In this document: positions 1 to 6,635 of the stretch, one piece after another | Position numbering within the stretch: the stretch's first letter is position 1 | Layout of the letters: each line of letters starts with the position of its first letter | The notes under the pieces: model-generated | Seen by the model: only the letters and a program-made list of their open reading frames with translations | Databases searched by the model: none | What the model was told of the DNA's origin: nothing | Program-made: the position numbers and the translations under genes | Assembly (NCBI GenBank): GCA_023415475.1 | Contig: JAEZKL010000182.1 | Coordinates: 1 to 10,718 of the forward strand | Source of the DNA: Bacillota bacterium | GTDB taxonomy: Bacteria; Bacillota; Clostridia; Lachnospirales; Lachnospiraceae | Length of the DNA: 10,718 nt | Direction: 5' to 3'

Positions 1-2215
1 CTGTACCCCAATACACAAAACCCACCACACCGCCTACAGCAACTTCCTGCCCGGGTCTGACGCTGCCGATGTAGTTGATCTCACCCATAGTGTAACAATT
101 TTGCAATGTGGCGCCTTCAATATCGCGTGCGATGCCGCCGATCCCGTTTATTTGTTTACAATTGATGCTGATGCCTGTCAAACCAAGGTTTTTTACTACT
201 CCGCCAATGCTTATATACCCGAATAGCCCTTGATATACGCCGGTGTCGCGGTTGATGGTTAAGTTAGTAATTATATTGCCATTGCCGTCAAAGGTGCCCG
301 TGAATTCATTGGTGGTGCCGATGGGCACCCAGCCCTCCCCGCTTGCATAGCCGGAAAGGTTGAGATCGTTCATCAGCTTGTAGTGCGCGGTGTTATAGCT
401 TCCGTTCCCCTCGTTTACAAGCTCCGCCAGCTTGGCAATCTGAGCGGGAGTGGTAATCTGATAAGGCGTTTCGCTGGTGCCTGCGCCAAAGAAATTCGGG
501 TCGCTGCCATCCACGATATACTCCGGCATATCAATCGCCGTGCCGAAGCCGGGCAGCTTACCCTCGACATATGTCCATGCCGAGTCATTGTTGAACAATG
601 CCTCAAAGAAGCCTGCTGCCTTGATATCGGCGGCGGTTTTGGGTTCACCGTCCACCTGATCCGCACCCTCAATAAGGGCTTTCGCGCTGCCGTTCTGTGT
701 CACAGTCATACCGGAAAAGACGACGTTACCGGAAAGAGTAGCGTCATAAGTGACAGATCCCGTGACGCGTCCGATATTACTTGTGCCTGTGACAGAGAAG
801 CCCAGCGCGGCGCAGTTTTGCACCGTGCCTATGTAGAGCGCCCCAGCTATGCCGCCGACATCGTCTGTGCCGCTGACGCTACCGGTGCTGTAGCAGTTTT
901 CCAACGTACCGCCGATGGAGACATACCCAGCTACGCCGCCAACAGCACCCTCGCCGCTGACACTGCCGATGCTGTAGCAGTTTTCTATCGTGCCGCCGTC
1001 AACCAAGCCCGCTACACCGCCGACGGAATTATCGCCGGTAACGCTAACATTAACATTCACCAGCCCTAAGCCGCTCACCTTGCCGCCTGTGCCGACTAAA
1101 CCGAACAAGCCCTGACAACTGGTGCCGCTACGTCTAATGGTCAGATTGCTGATCCTGTGGCCGCCACCGTCAAAGGAACCCTTGAATGGCTGGCTATCCT
1201 TGCCGATTGGAACCCAGCCTTCTCCCTTTGTGTAGGCCGAAAGGTCAAGGTCGTTCATCAACTGCAAACTGACACTTGCCCCTACATCGTTGAATAAAAA
1301 CAGCTCCAGCCCGTTTAGCCGGGCATTCACCAGCGTAGCAATTTCGGCAAGCTGTGCTGCCGTGGTAATTTCAAGCGGACTGGTGCCTGTGCCGATGCCC
1401 GCCATGCGCGCAGCTATCCGCCCCGCGCTGACTGGTATGAACACGGTCATGTGGGGAGGCTCTACACCATCCGCTACTTTATAGCCCTCTCCCAAAATGG
1501 CGGTGAACACATACAGTCCGCGTGCAGGATATTCCTCATCATACTCATGATCGGCTTCCCATATCACCGGGATTTGAACCGTTTCACCATCGACCGTACC
1601 GCTTATGGTTTTCGGGAATTCCGGTGTGGTGGTGTTTTGCCAGCGAACATTCTCGGGCAACCCTTCAAAGGCTGTAACTGTGTCTATAATGGTAACCGCA
1701 CCAACGGTCACGGTGATTGCCGGGACTTCCACGCCGCTGGTAAGGGTAAGTCCCTCCGGCAGCTCGGGAGTGAAAATATATGTACCCGCTGCTTCACCGT
1801 CGTATTCCGGTGATGAATTCCATGTGACAGGCAGGGAAACGGTAATTTCCGTCACGCTGTCCACGGTTTTCTCCACCTTTTCATCCATGCCAATTGCTGA
1901 CCCGCTTACTGTACCAGCGTTGTCCAGCTTCGCATCAGTTTCTCCGGAGTCCAGCACAGTTTCTTCGTCTAAAACTGCAAGCCGGATAGTTGCCGTTAGG
2001 ATGTTTGGCAATTTCAAATCTGACTCATCTGTAGCAAGTGGCACGCTCCGCATTGAGATGTCTGCTCCCAGCGCCTCAAAAGCAATAATCTCACCGCTTG
2101 TGCCAATGGGGAATGTACTTGTTTCAGCGATCGCCGAGATAGGCATCATACCCACAACCATGATGGCGGACAGCACCATGGCCATAATTCGTTGCTTTGT
2201 CTTATGTCTGCTCAT
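1..2215 (-). CDS. Secreted GLUG-repeat surface protein (C-terminus beyond window)
   Basis: One uninterrupted minus-strand frame runs from ATG at 2215 off the left edge, giving 738 visible residues. GGAGG at 2223-2227 lies 7 nt before this ATG; the ATG 5 nt upstream is followed by a stop. Residues 1-30 are a signal peptide: basic start MSRHKTKQR, hydrophobic core 11-28, AxA-like site ISAIA before ET. Residues about 129-260 hold two Ig-like repeats. Residues 274-375 and 576-669 are two related blocks of the type that precedes GLUG repeats (LMNDLxL, GEGWVPIG, FDG, NLTI, QGLFG). Residues 398-480 contain three GLUG units, and another begins near 692. Proteins of this build are secreted and often cell-wall attached or adhesive. 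The anchor (LPXTG, SLH or cell-wall-binding repeats) would lie outside the window, so attachment and ligand are unknown. The gene is richer in G+C than its neighbours. Being a surface protein is well supported; being an adhesin is inference. Confidence 0.9.
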   Translation of the reverse strand, partial: MSRHKTKQRIMAMVLSAIMVVGMMPISAIAETSTFPIGTSGEIIAFEALGADISMRSVPLATDESDLKLPNILTATIRLAVLDEETVLDSGETDAKLDNAGTVSGSAIGMDEKVEKTVDSVTEITVSLPVTWNSSPEYDGEAAGTYIFTPELPEGLTLTSGVEVPAITVTVGAVTIIDTVTAFEGLPENVRWQNTTTPEFPKTISGTVDGETVQIPVIWEADHEYDEEYPARGLYVFTAILGEGYKVADGVEPPHMTVFIPVSAGRIAARMAGIGTGTSPLEITTAAQLAEIATLVNARLNGLELFLFNDVGASVSLQLMNDLDLSAYTKGEGWVPIGKDSQPFKGSFDGGGHRISNLTIRRSGTSCQGLFGLVGTGGKVSGLGLVNVNVSVTGDNSVGGVAGLVDGGTIENCYSIGSVSGEGAVGGVAGYVSIGGTLENCYSTGSVSGTDDVGGIAGALYIGTVQNCAALGFSVTGTSNIGRVTGSVTYDATLSGNVVFSGMTVTQNGSAKALIEGADQVDGEPKTAADIKAAGFFEALFNNDSAWTYVEGKLPGFGTAIDMPEYIVDGSDPNFFGAGTSETPYQITTPAQIAKLAELVNEGNGSYNTAHYKLMNDLNLSGYASGEGWVPIGTTNEFTGTFDGNGNIITNLTINRDTGVYQGLFGYISIGGVVKNLGLTGISINCKQINGIGGIARDIEGATLQNCYTMGEINYIGSVRPGQEVAVGGVVGFVYWGT
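209..490 (-). repeat. Pre-GLUG beta-helix block, copy 2
   Basis: Residues 576-669 of the surface protein, with GAGTSETPYQITTPAQIAKLA, KLMNDLNLS, GEGWVPIG, FTGTFDGNG, ITNLTI and QGLFG in the same order as copy 1. A new GLUG unit (IGGIA...LQNCYTMGEI) starts about 22 residues later, near residue 692, and continues toward the window edge. Confidence 0.8.
776..1024 (-). repeat. Three tandem GLUG repeats (27-28 residues each)
   Basis: Units start at residues 398, 425 and 453 of the surface protein. They share the pattern VGGVAG...GGTxENCYSxGSVSG. A degenerate fourth unit follows at 481-500. Likeness is also visible in DNA: GCTGTAGCAGTTTTC occurs at 887-901 and 971-985, exactly 84 bp (28 codons) apart. 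GLUG repeats are known from secreted bacterial proteins and are expected to form beta-solenoid turns. Confidence 0.85.
1091..1396 (-). repeat. Pre-GLUG beta-helix block, copy 1
   Basis: Residues 274-375 of the surface protein. Marks are a GTGTS...LEITTAAQLAEIA start, then LQLMNDLDLS, GEGWVPIG, FKGSFDGGG, ISNLTI and QGLFG. It matches copy 2 (209-490) motif by motif and in the same order, so the two blocks arose by internal duplication. Each block is followed by GLUG units. Confidence 0.8.
1436..1831 (-). repeat. Two tandem Ig-like domain repeats
   Basis: Residues about 129-171 and 216-260 of the surface protein align with each other: a VxW start, a YD pair, AxGxYxFTxxLxEG, then GVExPxxTV. This W...YD...GxYxFT...LP.GY pattern is common in Ig-like modules of clostridial secreted proteins. 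The modules probably act as spacers between the signal peptide and the GLUG region. The domain family name is not certain. Confidence 0.65.
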
Positions 2216-2363
2216 ACCATTTCCTCCACTTCATATTTTGAAAACTCATCGTAATGTTCAATTAACCGCATACTTTGTCAGGCAGAATTCTAAGAAAGAC
2301 AACTTTTTCGCCCGAATACTTGAATTTGAGACTGACAGATGATATACTTCAAATGAACAACCA

Positions 2364-2392
2364 TATTCACTAAACTTGTTTAGTAATATAAT
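2364..2392 (+). promoter_or_regulatory. Probable promoter for the first TetR gene
   Basis: TATAAT at 2387-2392 is a perfect -10 facing the TetR gene, but the -35 at 2364-2369 (TATTCA, 17-nt spacer) is poor. The operator palindrome at 2369-2384 fills the spacer, so bound repressor would block polymerase. Confidence 0.4.
2369..2384. promoter_or_regulatory. TetR-type operator palindrome
   Basis: ACTAAAC-TT-GTTTAGT is an inverted repeat with perfect 7-bp arms and a 2-bp centre. It lies between divergent start sites, next to a TetR-family gene, which is where such regulators usually bind. It sits in the spacer of the plus promoter and just past the expected minus-strand start, so one site could repress both directions. 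Binding by the adjacent regulator is inferred. Confidence 0.6.
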
Positions 2393-2394
2393 AT

Positions 2395-2422
2395 ATTATA
2401 CCTAATTTATGGGAAAAATCAA
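2395..2422 (-). promoter_or_regulatory. Promoter for the surface protein gene
   Basis: On the minus strand, TTGATT (2417-2422), a 16-nt spacer and TATAAT (2395-2400) form a reasonable sigma-A promoter. Transcription would start near 2388 and leave a leader of about 170 nt before the ATG. The -10 lies in the perfect palindrome TATAATATATTATA (2387-2400), which supplies TATAAT on both strands. Confidence 0.5.
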
Positions 2423-2438
2423 TAGAGGAGTGGAAGAT

Positions 2439-3062
2439 ATGAGAGAAAAGAAGCCCGACAAGCGGAAGGCGCAGGGAGCGGTAACGAAAAAGAAGCTATA
2501 TGAGATTGCGGAAAGGTTATTTACAGAGAGCAATTTTTCCGATGTTAACGTAGAGGACATCACTGACGAAGCCGGTATCACAAAAGGCGCTTTTTATGTA
2601 CACTATGAATCCAAGGATGAGCTGATTGCTATGTTGATTGCAGACCATGCCGCGAAGACCGATGTACATTACAAAACCTTTTTAGAATCGCTGCCCGATG
2701 ATATGCCTTCTTCATTGGTGCTGCTTGCTTTTGCAGAAAGAATTGCAGATATGCTTACCAATACGTTCGGCTGCAAAAATATGACAAAGATGTATCAGAT
2801 GCTACTCTCTGGGGCAGCAGGTACGGAAGCGGTCAAGGGGTATGGACGGGAGCTTTATGCATTGGTTTACAGCATTTTAGAAAAAGGCCTTCGCAGCGGG
2901 GAATTTACATCTTCCTTGCCGCCGGAAACGCTTTCCCAACATTTTGTAATGGCGATACGGGGTGTCAGCTATGAATGGTGCGTTCGCTATCCCGACTTTG
3001 ATTTGAGAGAGCAGGCGATGGAGCATATTCGGTTGCTGATAGAGGGGATTCAAACCCATTAA
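2439..3062 (+). CDS. TetR/AcrR-family transcriptional regulator
   Basis: This 207-residue protein has a typical TetR N-terminal DNA-binding domain. Residues about 20-64 read as helices 1-3 with the helix-turn-helix VEDITDEAGITKGAFYVHY (38-56), followed by SKDEL. The rest is the variable helical ligand-binding and dimer domain, with no close match recognised. The start at 2439 (MREKKPDK) is preferred over an in-frame ATG at 2409 because GGAG at 2427-2430 is well spaced before it, while 2409 has only A/T-rich DNA upstream. Length is usual for the family. It is divergent from the surface protein gene with a shared operator region, so it probably represses itself and may control that gene. The ligand is unknown. 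Confidence 0.9.
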   Translation: MREKKPDKRKAQGAVTKKKLYEIAERLFTESNFSDVNVEDITDEAGITKGAFYVHYESKDELIAMLIADHAAKTDVHYKTFLESLPDDMPSSLVLLAFAERIADMLTNTFGCKNMTKMYQMLLSGAAGTEAVKGYGRELYALVYSILEKGLRSGEFTSSLPPETLSQHFVMAIRGVSYEWCVRYPDFDLREQAMEHIRLLIEGIQTH

Positions 3063-3081
3063 TCATTCAAAAGAAGGGGTA

Positions 3082-3246
3082 ATGATGGTTCAAATAATGA
3101 CAAGAACACTAACGCTTCTATTTGGATTATCCTGCATTTTTCCGTTGGGATTGGTGTGTTACTGGGATACGAAATACAAACCCAAGGACTTATGGGAACA
3201 GTTTTACACTTTGTTCTTTTTCTGTAATAAGCCTTTCTTAGAGTGA
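3082..3246 (+). CDS. Small hypothetical membrane protein (54 aa)
   Basis: An ORF of 54 codons starts 19 nt after the TetR stop, behind a good ribosome binding site (GAAGGGG). It begins MMVQIMTRTLTLLFGLSC, with one hydrophobic segment at about residues 8-26, then a short charged stretch (DTKYKPKDLWEQ) and an aromatic end with LFFFC. The site, the spacing and the membrane segment support translation with the TetR gene. I recognise no family. It may be a true small membrane protein or the truncated start of a larger one. An opposite-strand ORF covers the same DNA but lacks a good ribosome binding site. Confidence 0.45.
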   Translation: MMVQIMTRTLTLLFGLSCIFPLGLVCYWDTKYKPKDLWEQFYTLFFFCNKPFLE

Positions 3247-3254
3247 GAGATTCT

Positions 3255-3278
3255 GGTGGGTTCATGGTGAACCACACC
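3255..3278. repeat. Hairpin in convergent intergenic region
   Basis: The arms GGTGGGTTCA and TGAACCACACC pair with one bulge around a 3-nt loop (GGTTCA-TGG-TGAACC core, 3259-3273). It has no T-tract, so it is not a canonical terminator. It begins 8 nt after the stop of the small ORF and may protect the 3' end or support the terminator that follows. Confidence 0.45.
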
Positions 3279-3288
3279 TGGGTTCAGC

Positions 3289-3329
3289 AAAATGGCAGTC
3301 GTTCCCTTTGGCGGAAAGACTGCTATTTT
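3289..3329. terminator. Bidirectional intrinsic terminator
   Basis: AAAATGGCAGTC (3289-3300) and GACTGCTATTTT (3318-3329) pair at 11 of 12 positions, and TTCC/GGAA inside the loop extends the stem. Both outer ends are A/T runs, giving U-tracts either way. It lies between the plus-strand TetR/small ORF unit and the 3' end of the minus-strand operon (3338), and fits as the shared terminator. Confidence 0.7.
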
Positions 3330-3337
3330 GAATTTGT

Positions 3338-4162
3338 CTATTTTATGAAATCCCAGCCTGTAAGGCTGTTAAGCCTGGTAAAGGGAAGCAGTATGGGTGT
3401 TTTTTTAACATAAGCCTGATATTCTTCATTCTGGCCGTAATTCTTGTTTTGCCGGATTTCAAGCCGCTTTGCACCGCTGAACATGACATATATGATTAGA
3501 ATATACCCCATAGTAGCAATAATCCACTGCCATGCACCCTTCAAAGCACCAAAGCCGGAAATAAACACACCTGTCCAAAAGAGTATCTCACCGTAATAAT
3601 TGGGACAGCGCACGAACCGATAGAGCCCGGTATCACAAAAGCGCCTGGGGTTCTGTTTTTTGGCGGTACTTTTTTGCATATCCGAAATAGTCTCAATGAT
3701 TAATGCCACTGCCATAATCAGAGCTCCGACCCAAGGAAGGATGCCTTGCGGTAGGTTATTTGACAGACGATAGTATACAGGGGAAGTCTGTGCCACATAC
3801 AGTGCAATCACACAGATCCAAATGGAGAATTTTACGAATAACGGCATCGGTTTTTCGGTTTTGGTAGTCTCTTCCAGGGTATTACGGTATGTAGTACTTT
3901 TTAATTCTCGGACAATCAGAAAGCCACTCAACCGTATACCATATACAATAAATAGCAGACATTGAGCAAGGCATCCGATCGTTAAAGATTTACTAAACAT
4001 GATTATTAGTGTAATACCCACTCCACTGATTGCTAATCCATAGCCGATCGAGAGAAAGTATACAAATTTATAGAAGCCGATTGCTGAAAGCACCCCGCAT
4101 ACAAGTGCCAATACCCACATCAATGGCGGAAATGCAAGGTTCCATGCATCTAAAAAGGTCAT
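3338..4162 (-). CDS. DUF1295-family integral membrane protein
   Basis: This 274-residue protein has about six or seven hydrophobic helices (around 14-34, 36-56, 62-84, 109-126, 141-158, 192-206 and 211-229). Residues 177-192 (DTGLYRFVRCPNYYGE) match the GLWRYxRHPNYxGE signature of DUF1295. That family is related to steroid 5-alpha-reductases and isoprenylcysteine methyltransferases, where this region is tied to cofactor binding. The first His of the usual RHPNY is Cys here. The likely role is reduction or methylation of a lipophilic substrate in the membrane; which one cannot be told. It is the last gene of the operon: AGGAGGAG (4169-4176) is 6 nt before the ATG, in the 15-nt gap after the SDR gene. 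Family assignment is firm, function is not. Confidence 0.85.
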   Translation of the reverse strand: MTFLDAWNLAFPPLMWVLALVCGVLSAIGFYKFVYFLSIGYGLAISGVGITLIIMFSKSLTIGCLAQCLLFIVYGIRLSGFLIVRELKSTTYRNTLEETTKTEKPMPLFVKFSIWICVIALYVAQTSPVYYRLSNNLPQGILPWVGALIMAVALIIETISDMQKSTAKKQNPRRFCDTGLYRFVRCPNYYGEILFWTGVFISGFGALKGAWQWIIATMGYILIIYVMFSGAKRLEIRQNKNYGQNEEYQAYVKKTPILLPFTRLNSLTGWDFIK

Positions 4163-4177
4163 AGTGATCTCCTCCTA

Positions 4178-5020
4178 CTAATAACAGCTTTTAATATATT
4201 GTTTAAAGCTAAGCTTTCCATATTTATTATCTGCAACCATTTCCTCGGAGAGAGTCCATTTTGAAAACTTGATAATTGCCTCTTTACCATTCTTCTTCCG
4301 CTTTGCAATCATAGCGAGAACGGTAAAGAGAAATGCCGGTGCCCGATTAATTACTGCCGGTTTTCCTGCTGCTTCAAAGAACATACGTGCAATTTCTTCA
4401 TAGGAATAGGTTTCTGTACCACCGATATCATAGGTCTTGTTTTCATCCTTGCTATGTAAAAGAATGTACTCTGCCAGGTCTGTGGTATCGATAACATTGG
4501 CGTGTACCGCCTTTTTACCAAGCAAAGTCACTTTGCCCTTTTCAATCATTGGCATGAAAACCTTTGCGATATCGTAAAAATATCCGGTAGGACGGAATAT
4601 GACATAGGGTATCCCACTCTTTTTTAGTTCCTGCTCAAAAAGATATTTGGCATGGAGCATAGGTACCGTGGGGTCACCATCGGCTTTCAAAACAGAAATA
4701 TAAATGAATTTCTTCACACCGGAACGCTTGGCTTCCTCCAAAAGATTGAAATTACCCTGAAAATCAATATCATAATTTGTAACAGTTGTTGATGAACTTG
4801 TTAAGCCTACGGTTGTAATGACCATGTCTGCTCCACTGCAAAGGCCTCCTAGGGAAGCTTTATCTGTTATATCTACTTTTTGGGGAGTAGCCTTTCCTGT
4901 CATTCCAGGGATCTCTCGCACCACCATGTCCACGGCGATCACCTCATGTTCATCGCGAACCAAGGCACGTAGTATATCACTGCCCAGCTTTCCATATGCT
5001 CCAGCAAGTACAACCTTCAT
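4178..5020 (-). CDS. NAD(P)-binding atypical SDR (NmrA-like)
   Basis: This 280-residue Rossmann protein starts MKVVLAGAYGKLGSD, with the dinucleotide motif GAYGKLG at residues 7-13. VDI follows near 49-51 and ITTVG near 68-72. At the usual SDR YxxxK position it has LHAKYLFEQ (Lys125), with His and Ala where the Tyr context would be. This fits the atypical SDR a5/NmrA-like group, which includes reductases for quinones and similar substrates as well as non-catalytic redox sensors. RPTGYFYDIAK (about 143-153) is the usual substrate-side loop. ATG at 5020 is chosen because GGAG (5029-5032) lies 8 nt upstream; an in-frame GTG at 5027-5029 would overlap that site. The gene lies 74 nt after the flavoprotein gene and 15 nt before the DUF1295 gene. 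The substrate is unknown. Confidence 0.85.
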   Translation of the reverse strand: MKVVLAGAYGKLGSDILRALVRDEHEVIAVDMVVREIPGMTGKATPQKVDITDKASLGGLCSGADMVITTVGLTSSSTTVTNYDIDFQGNFNLLEEAKRSGVKKFIYISVLKADGDPTVPMLHAKYLFEQELKKSGIPYVIFRPTGYFYDIAKVFMPMIEKGKVTLLGKKAVHANVIDTTDLAEYILLHSKDENKTYDIGGTETYSYEEIARMFFEAAGKPAVINRAPAFLFTVLAMIAKRKKNGKEAIIKFSKWTLSEEMVADNKYGKLSFKQYIKSCY

Positions 5021-5059
5021 AAACCTCACTCCAATCTATCATTTATGTTGTTATTATCT

Positions 5060-5074
5060 AACACAATATGTGTT
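5060..5074. promoter_or_regulatory. Short palindrome between flavoprotein and SDR genes
   Basis: AACACA-ATA-TGTGTT has perfect 6-bp arms in the only sizeable gap (74 nt) inside the operon. It could be a weak internal hairpin, a processing site or an operator for a secondary promoter. No convincing -35/-10 pair accompanies it. Confidence 0.3.
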
Positions 5075-5094
5075 TTACTATCAGCTTTTAATAC

Positions 5095-6021
5095 CTATTT
5101 CGATTTTTCTTTTGCACGTTTGTCATTGATTATCTTCATATGCTCTTCTGAAATAAGTGTAACATTATTTTCCTTTGCCCAGGCAACACAGCCCTTCAGC
5201 GCAGTCGGCAGGAATATTCGAGGTACCTTTACCAACATTGCACAAGCGTCATCTGTAAACTTCACCACGTCATCGATGCGATCTGCAGCATAGCGCACGG
5301 AGTCAATAGAAGCTTCTCGTATGGGTAATAGCTCAGCATGGGGTCGAGAGAACCGTGTGTACCAGAAATTTTTGCTGTCACGATAGCCGTAATCAACAGG
5401 AACACTGGGAAAAGCGTTCGAACGAACACCGCCTACTATGGTGTTATAATATTTTTCTTTCATCAAAACCTTGTCTACCCGAAGGATGAAATGTGCTCCG
5501 AATTTTGATGTAATTCCATTAAAATCATGATATGGCGGATCATAGCCGTCCAAATAGCCTGGCACATCTACTTGTGCGCCGTCCAACTCACGCATCCAGG
5601 TGCATTCGAATACCTGAAACGCTTCCTTAACCACTTTGGGGTACAATTCACCTGGATTCTCCTTAACCATCTGTCCGTCTTCAAGGGTGAAGGAGCAATT
5701 CTTCATCTTCTCCTCCGGCTTATCCCCGGGGAAGCCGAGGCGTACTGTCTCTTTAAAATACTTTTTCTTATCAGGTATAAAATTCAGGCTGCACTTTCCA
5801 TAGCGCAGCAGATGCTGGGCCGTATTGGAGGAATTGCGTGCACAAAGCAGCATCGCATAATAGTCCTTGCCTGCGACATAGTAGGGCTGCACCAATGAAT
5901 AGGGTCCCAAGGAAGTGGAACCGTCCTCTGCTACCGTTCCGATCAATATGGTCGGCATCGGAAAGAATGCAGAGGTTTGATAAAAGTTGTCTACAATCCG
6001 TAAATTTTTGAAACTGCTCAT
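5095..6021 (-). CDS. Flavin reductase-like FMN-binding protein
   Basis: This 308-residue protein matches the flavin reductase-like split-barrel family. The N-terminal part shows PTILIGTVAEDGSTSLGPYSLVQPYYVAG (23-51) and YAMLLCARNSSNTAQHL (55-71), a segment usual for flavin-phosphate binding, then KCSLNFI (76-82). Such proteins bind FMN and reduce flavins or act as small NAD(P)H oxidoreductases in the cytoplasm. At 308 residues it is longer than the roughly 160-200 of the basic domain. The C-terminal extension (about 180-308) includes a run of charged residues ending AKEKSK. AAGGAG (6029-6034) directly follows and overlaps the TetR stop, 12 nt upstream of the ATG in total, so the two genes are probably translationally coupled. 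The substrate is unknown; an oxidative or electrophile stress role is inferred from the neighbours. Confidence 0.85.
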   Translation of the reverse strand: MSSFKNLRIVDNFYQTSAFFPMPTILIGTVAEDGSTSLGPYSLVQPYYVAGKDYYAMLLCARNSSNTAQHLLRYGKCSLNFIPDKKKYFKETVRLGFPGDKPEEKMKNCSFTLEDGQMVKENPGELYPKVVKEAFQVFECTWMRELDGAQVDVPGYLDGYDPPYHDFNGITSKFGAHFILRVDKVLMKEKYYNTIVGGVRSNAFPSVPVDYGYRDSKNFWYTRFSRPHAELLPIREASIDSVRYAADRIDDVVKFTDDACAMLVKVPRIFLPTALKGCVAWAKENNVTLISEEHMKIINDKRAKEKSK

Positions 6022-6033
6022 CTTCTCTCTCCT

Positions 6034-6570
6034 TTACATGATATAGATAAATATGCGGTCAAATATAGCCGCCAGAGGCTGAAATTCACTTTGCTTCATG
6101 GCTGCAAGTAACAGATTTTCTGCTATGAAATTCTCAAGGAACTTATCTTCCACAATATGAAAGCGCATGAGCAAAGAATGTATAATTTCAGCCAGCTGGT
6201 TAAGCAGAAGATCATGTCGCTTGGAATACTCGGCTGCAAACTGACCGGTAAACGAAAGCTTTGACCAAACCCCTTTGTATAGTGAATTAAATTTCTCAAT
6301 TTCTATATATATGACATGTAAACCATCCGTGATGTTTGCCGACGTACCAGAGCCTTTCCGCATGGCAGAGAGCGCTTCATTCCAATCCTTGAGCATGACG
6401 GAAGCTGCGAGTATATCCTTGGAGGTATAATAATTGTATATGGTACCAACTGCTATTCCGCATTTTTTTGCAACAGTACGTATCGTAAAGCCGCTGTAAT
6501 CTGATGCCAGCAGCTCGCATTTTGCTGTCTCGAGTATTCTCTCTTGTAAATTTTCGATCTGCTTTGGCAC
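6034..6570 (-). CDS. TetR-family regulator, probable autorepressor of the redox operon
   Basis: This 178-residue protein has a TetR DNA-binding domain at residues about 9-56, with FTIRTVAKKCGIAVGTIYNYYTSKDIL (28-54) spanning the helix-turn-helix. The C-terminal part is the variable ligand domain and is short for the family. The start is a GTG at 6568-6570, supported by GGAGG 7 nt upstream in GGAGGAGTAAGC. It is the first gene of a minus-strand operon. A 30-bp palindrome overlaps its promoter, so it most likely represses its own operon until a small molecule binds. The effector is not evident. Confidence 0.88.
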   Translation of the reverse strand: MPKQIENLQERILETAKCELLASDYSGFTIRTVAKKCGIAVGTIYNYYTSKDILAASVMLKDWNEALSAMRKGSGTSANITDGLHVIYIEIEKFNSLYKGVWSKLSFTGQFAAEYSKRHDLLLNQLAEIIHSLLMRFHIVEDKFLENFIAENLLLAAMKQSEFQPLAAIFDRIFIYIM

Positions 6571-6605
6571 GCTTACTCCTCCAATGGCTTTGGTTATTTC
6601 AAAGG

Positions 6606-6635
6606 TACTTTATATGAACGTGTTCATTTAAAGTA
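6606..6635. promoter_or_regulatory. 30-bp operator palindrome of the redox operon
   Basis: The left arm TACTTTATATGAACG (6606-6620) and the reverse complement of the right arm (6621-6635), TACTTTAAATGAACA, agree at 13 of 15 positions. The centre ATGAAC-GT-GTTCAT is the tightest part. It starts within the -10 box of the minus-strand promoter and covers the start of transcription, a repressor position. The TetR protein encoded just downstream is the obvious candidate to bind it. Confidence 0.75.

Noticed and set aside
776..1024. CRISPR-like regular repeat in the 700-1050 region
   Set aside because: The 84-bp periodicity is in frame with GLUG units of a protein. There are no short identical repeats with unrelated spacers and no cas genes.
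383..2342. Long plus-strand frames (about 228, 120 and 245 codons) across 383-2342
   Set aside because: They lie antisense to the minus-strand surface protein, which has a signal peptide, a ribosome binding site and clear repeat motifs. The plus-strand translations show no family features and overlap one another.
2409..2438. Upstream ATG at 2409 as the TetR start
   Set aside because: It has no ribosome binding site, whereas the ATG at 2439 has GGAG at a good distance and gives a normal TetR N-terminus.
3059..3277. Minus-strand frame of 72 codons over the small ORF
   Set aside because: It begins at a GTG with no clear ribosome binding site, would run into the TetR 3' end, and shows no domain. 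The plus-strand ORF has a better site and spacing.
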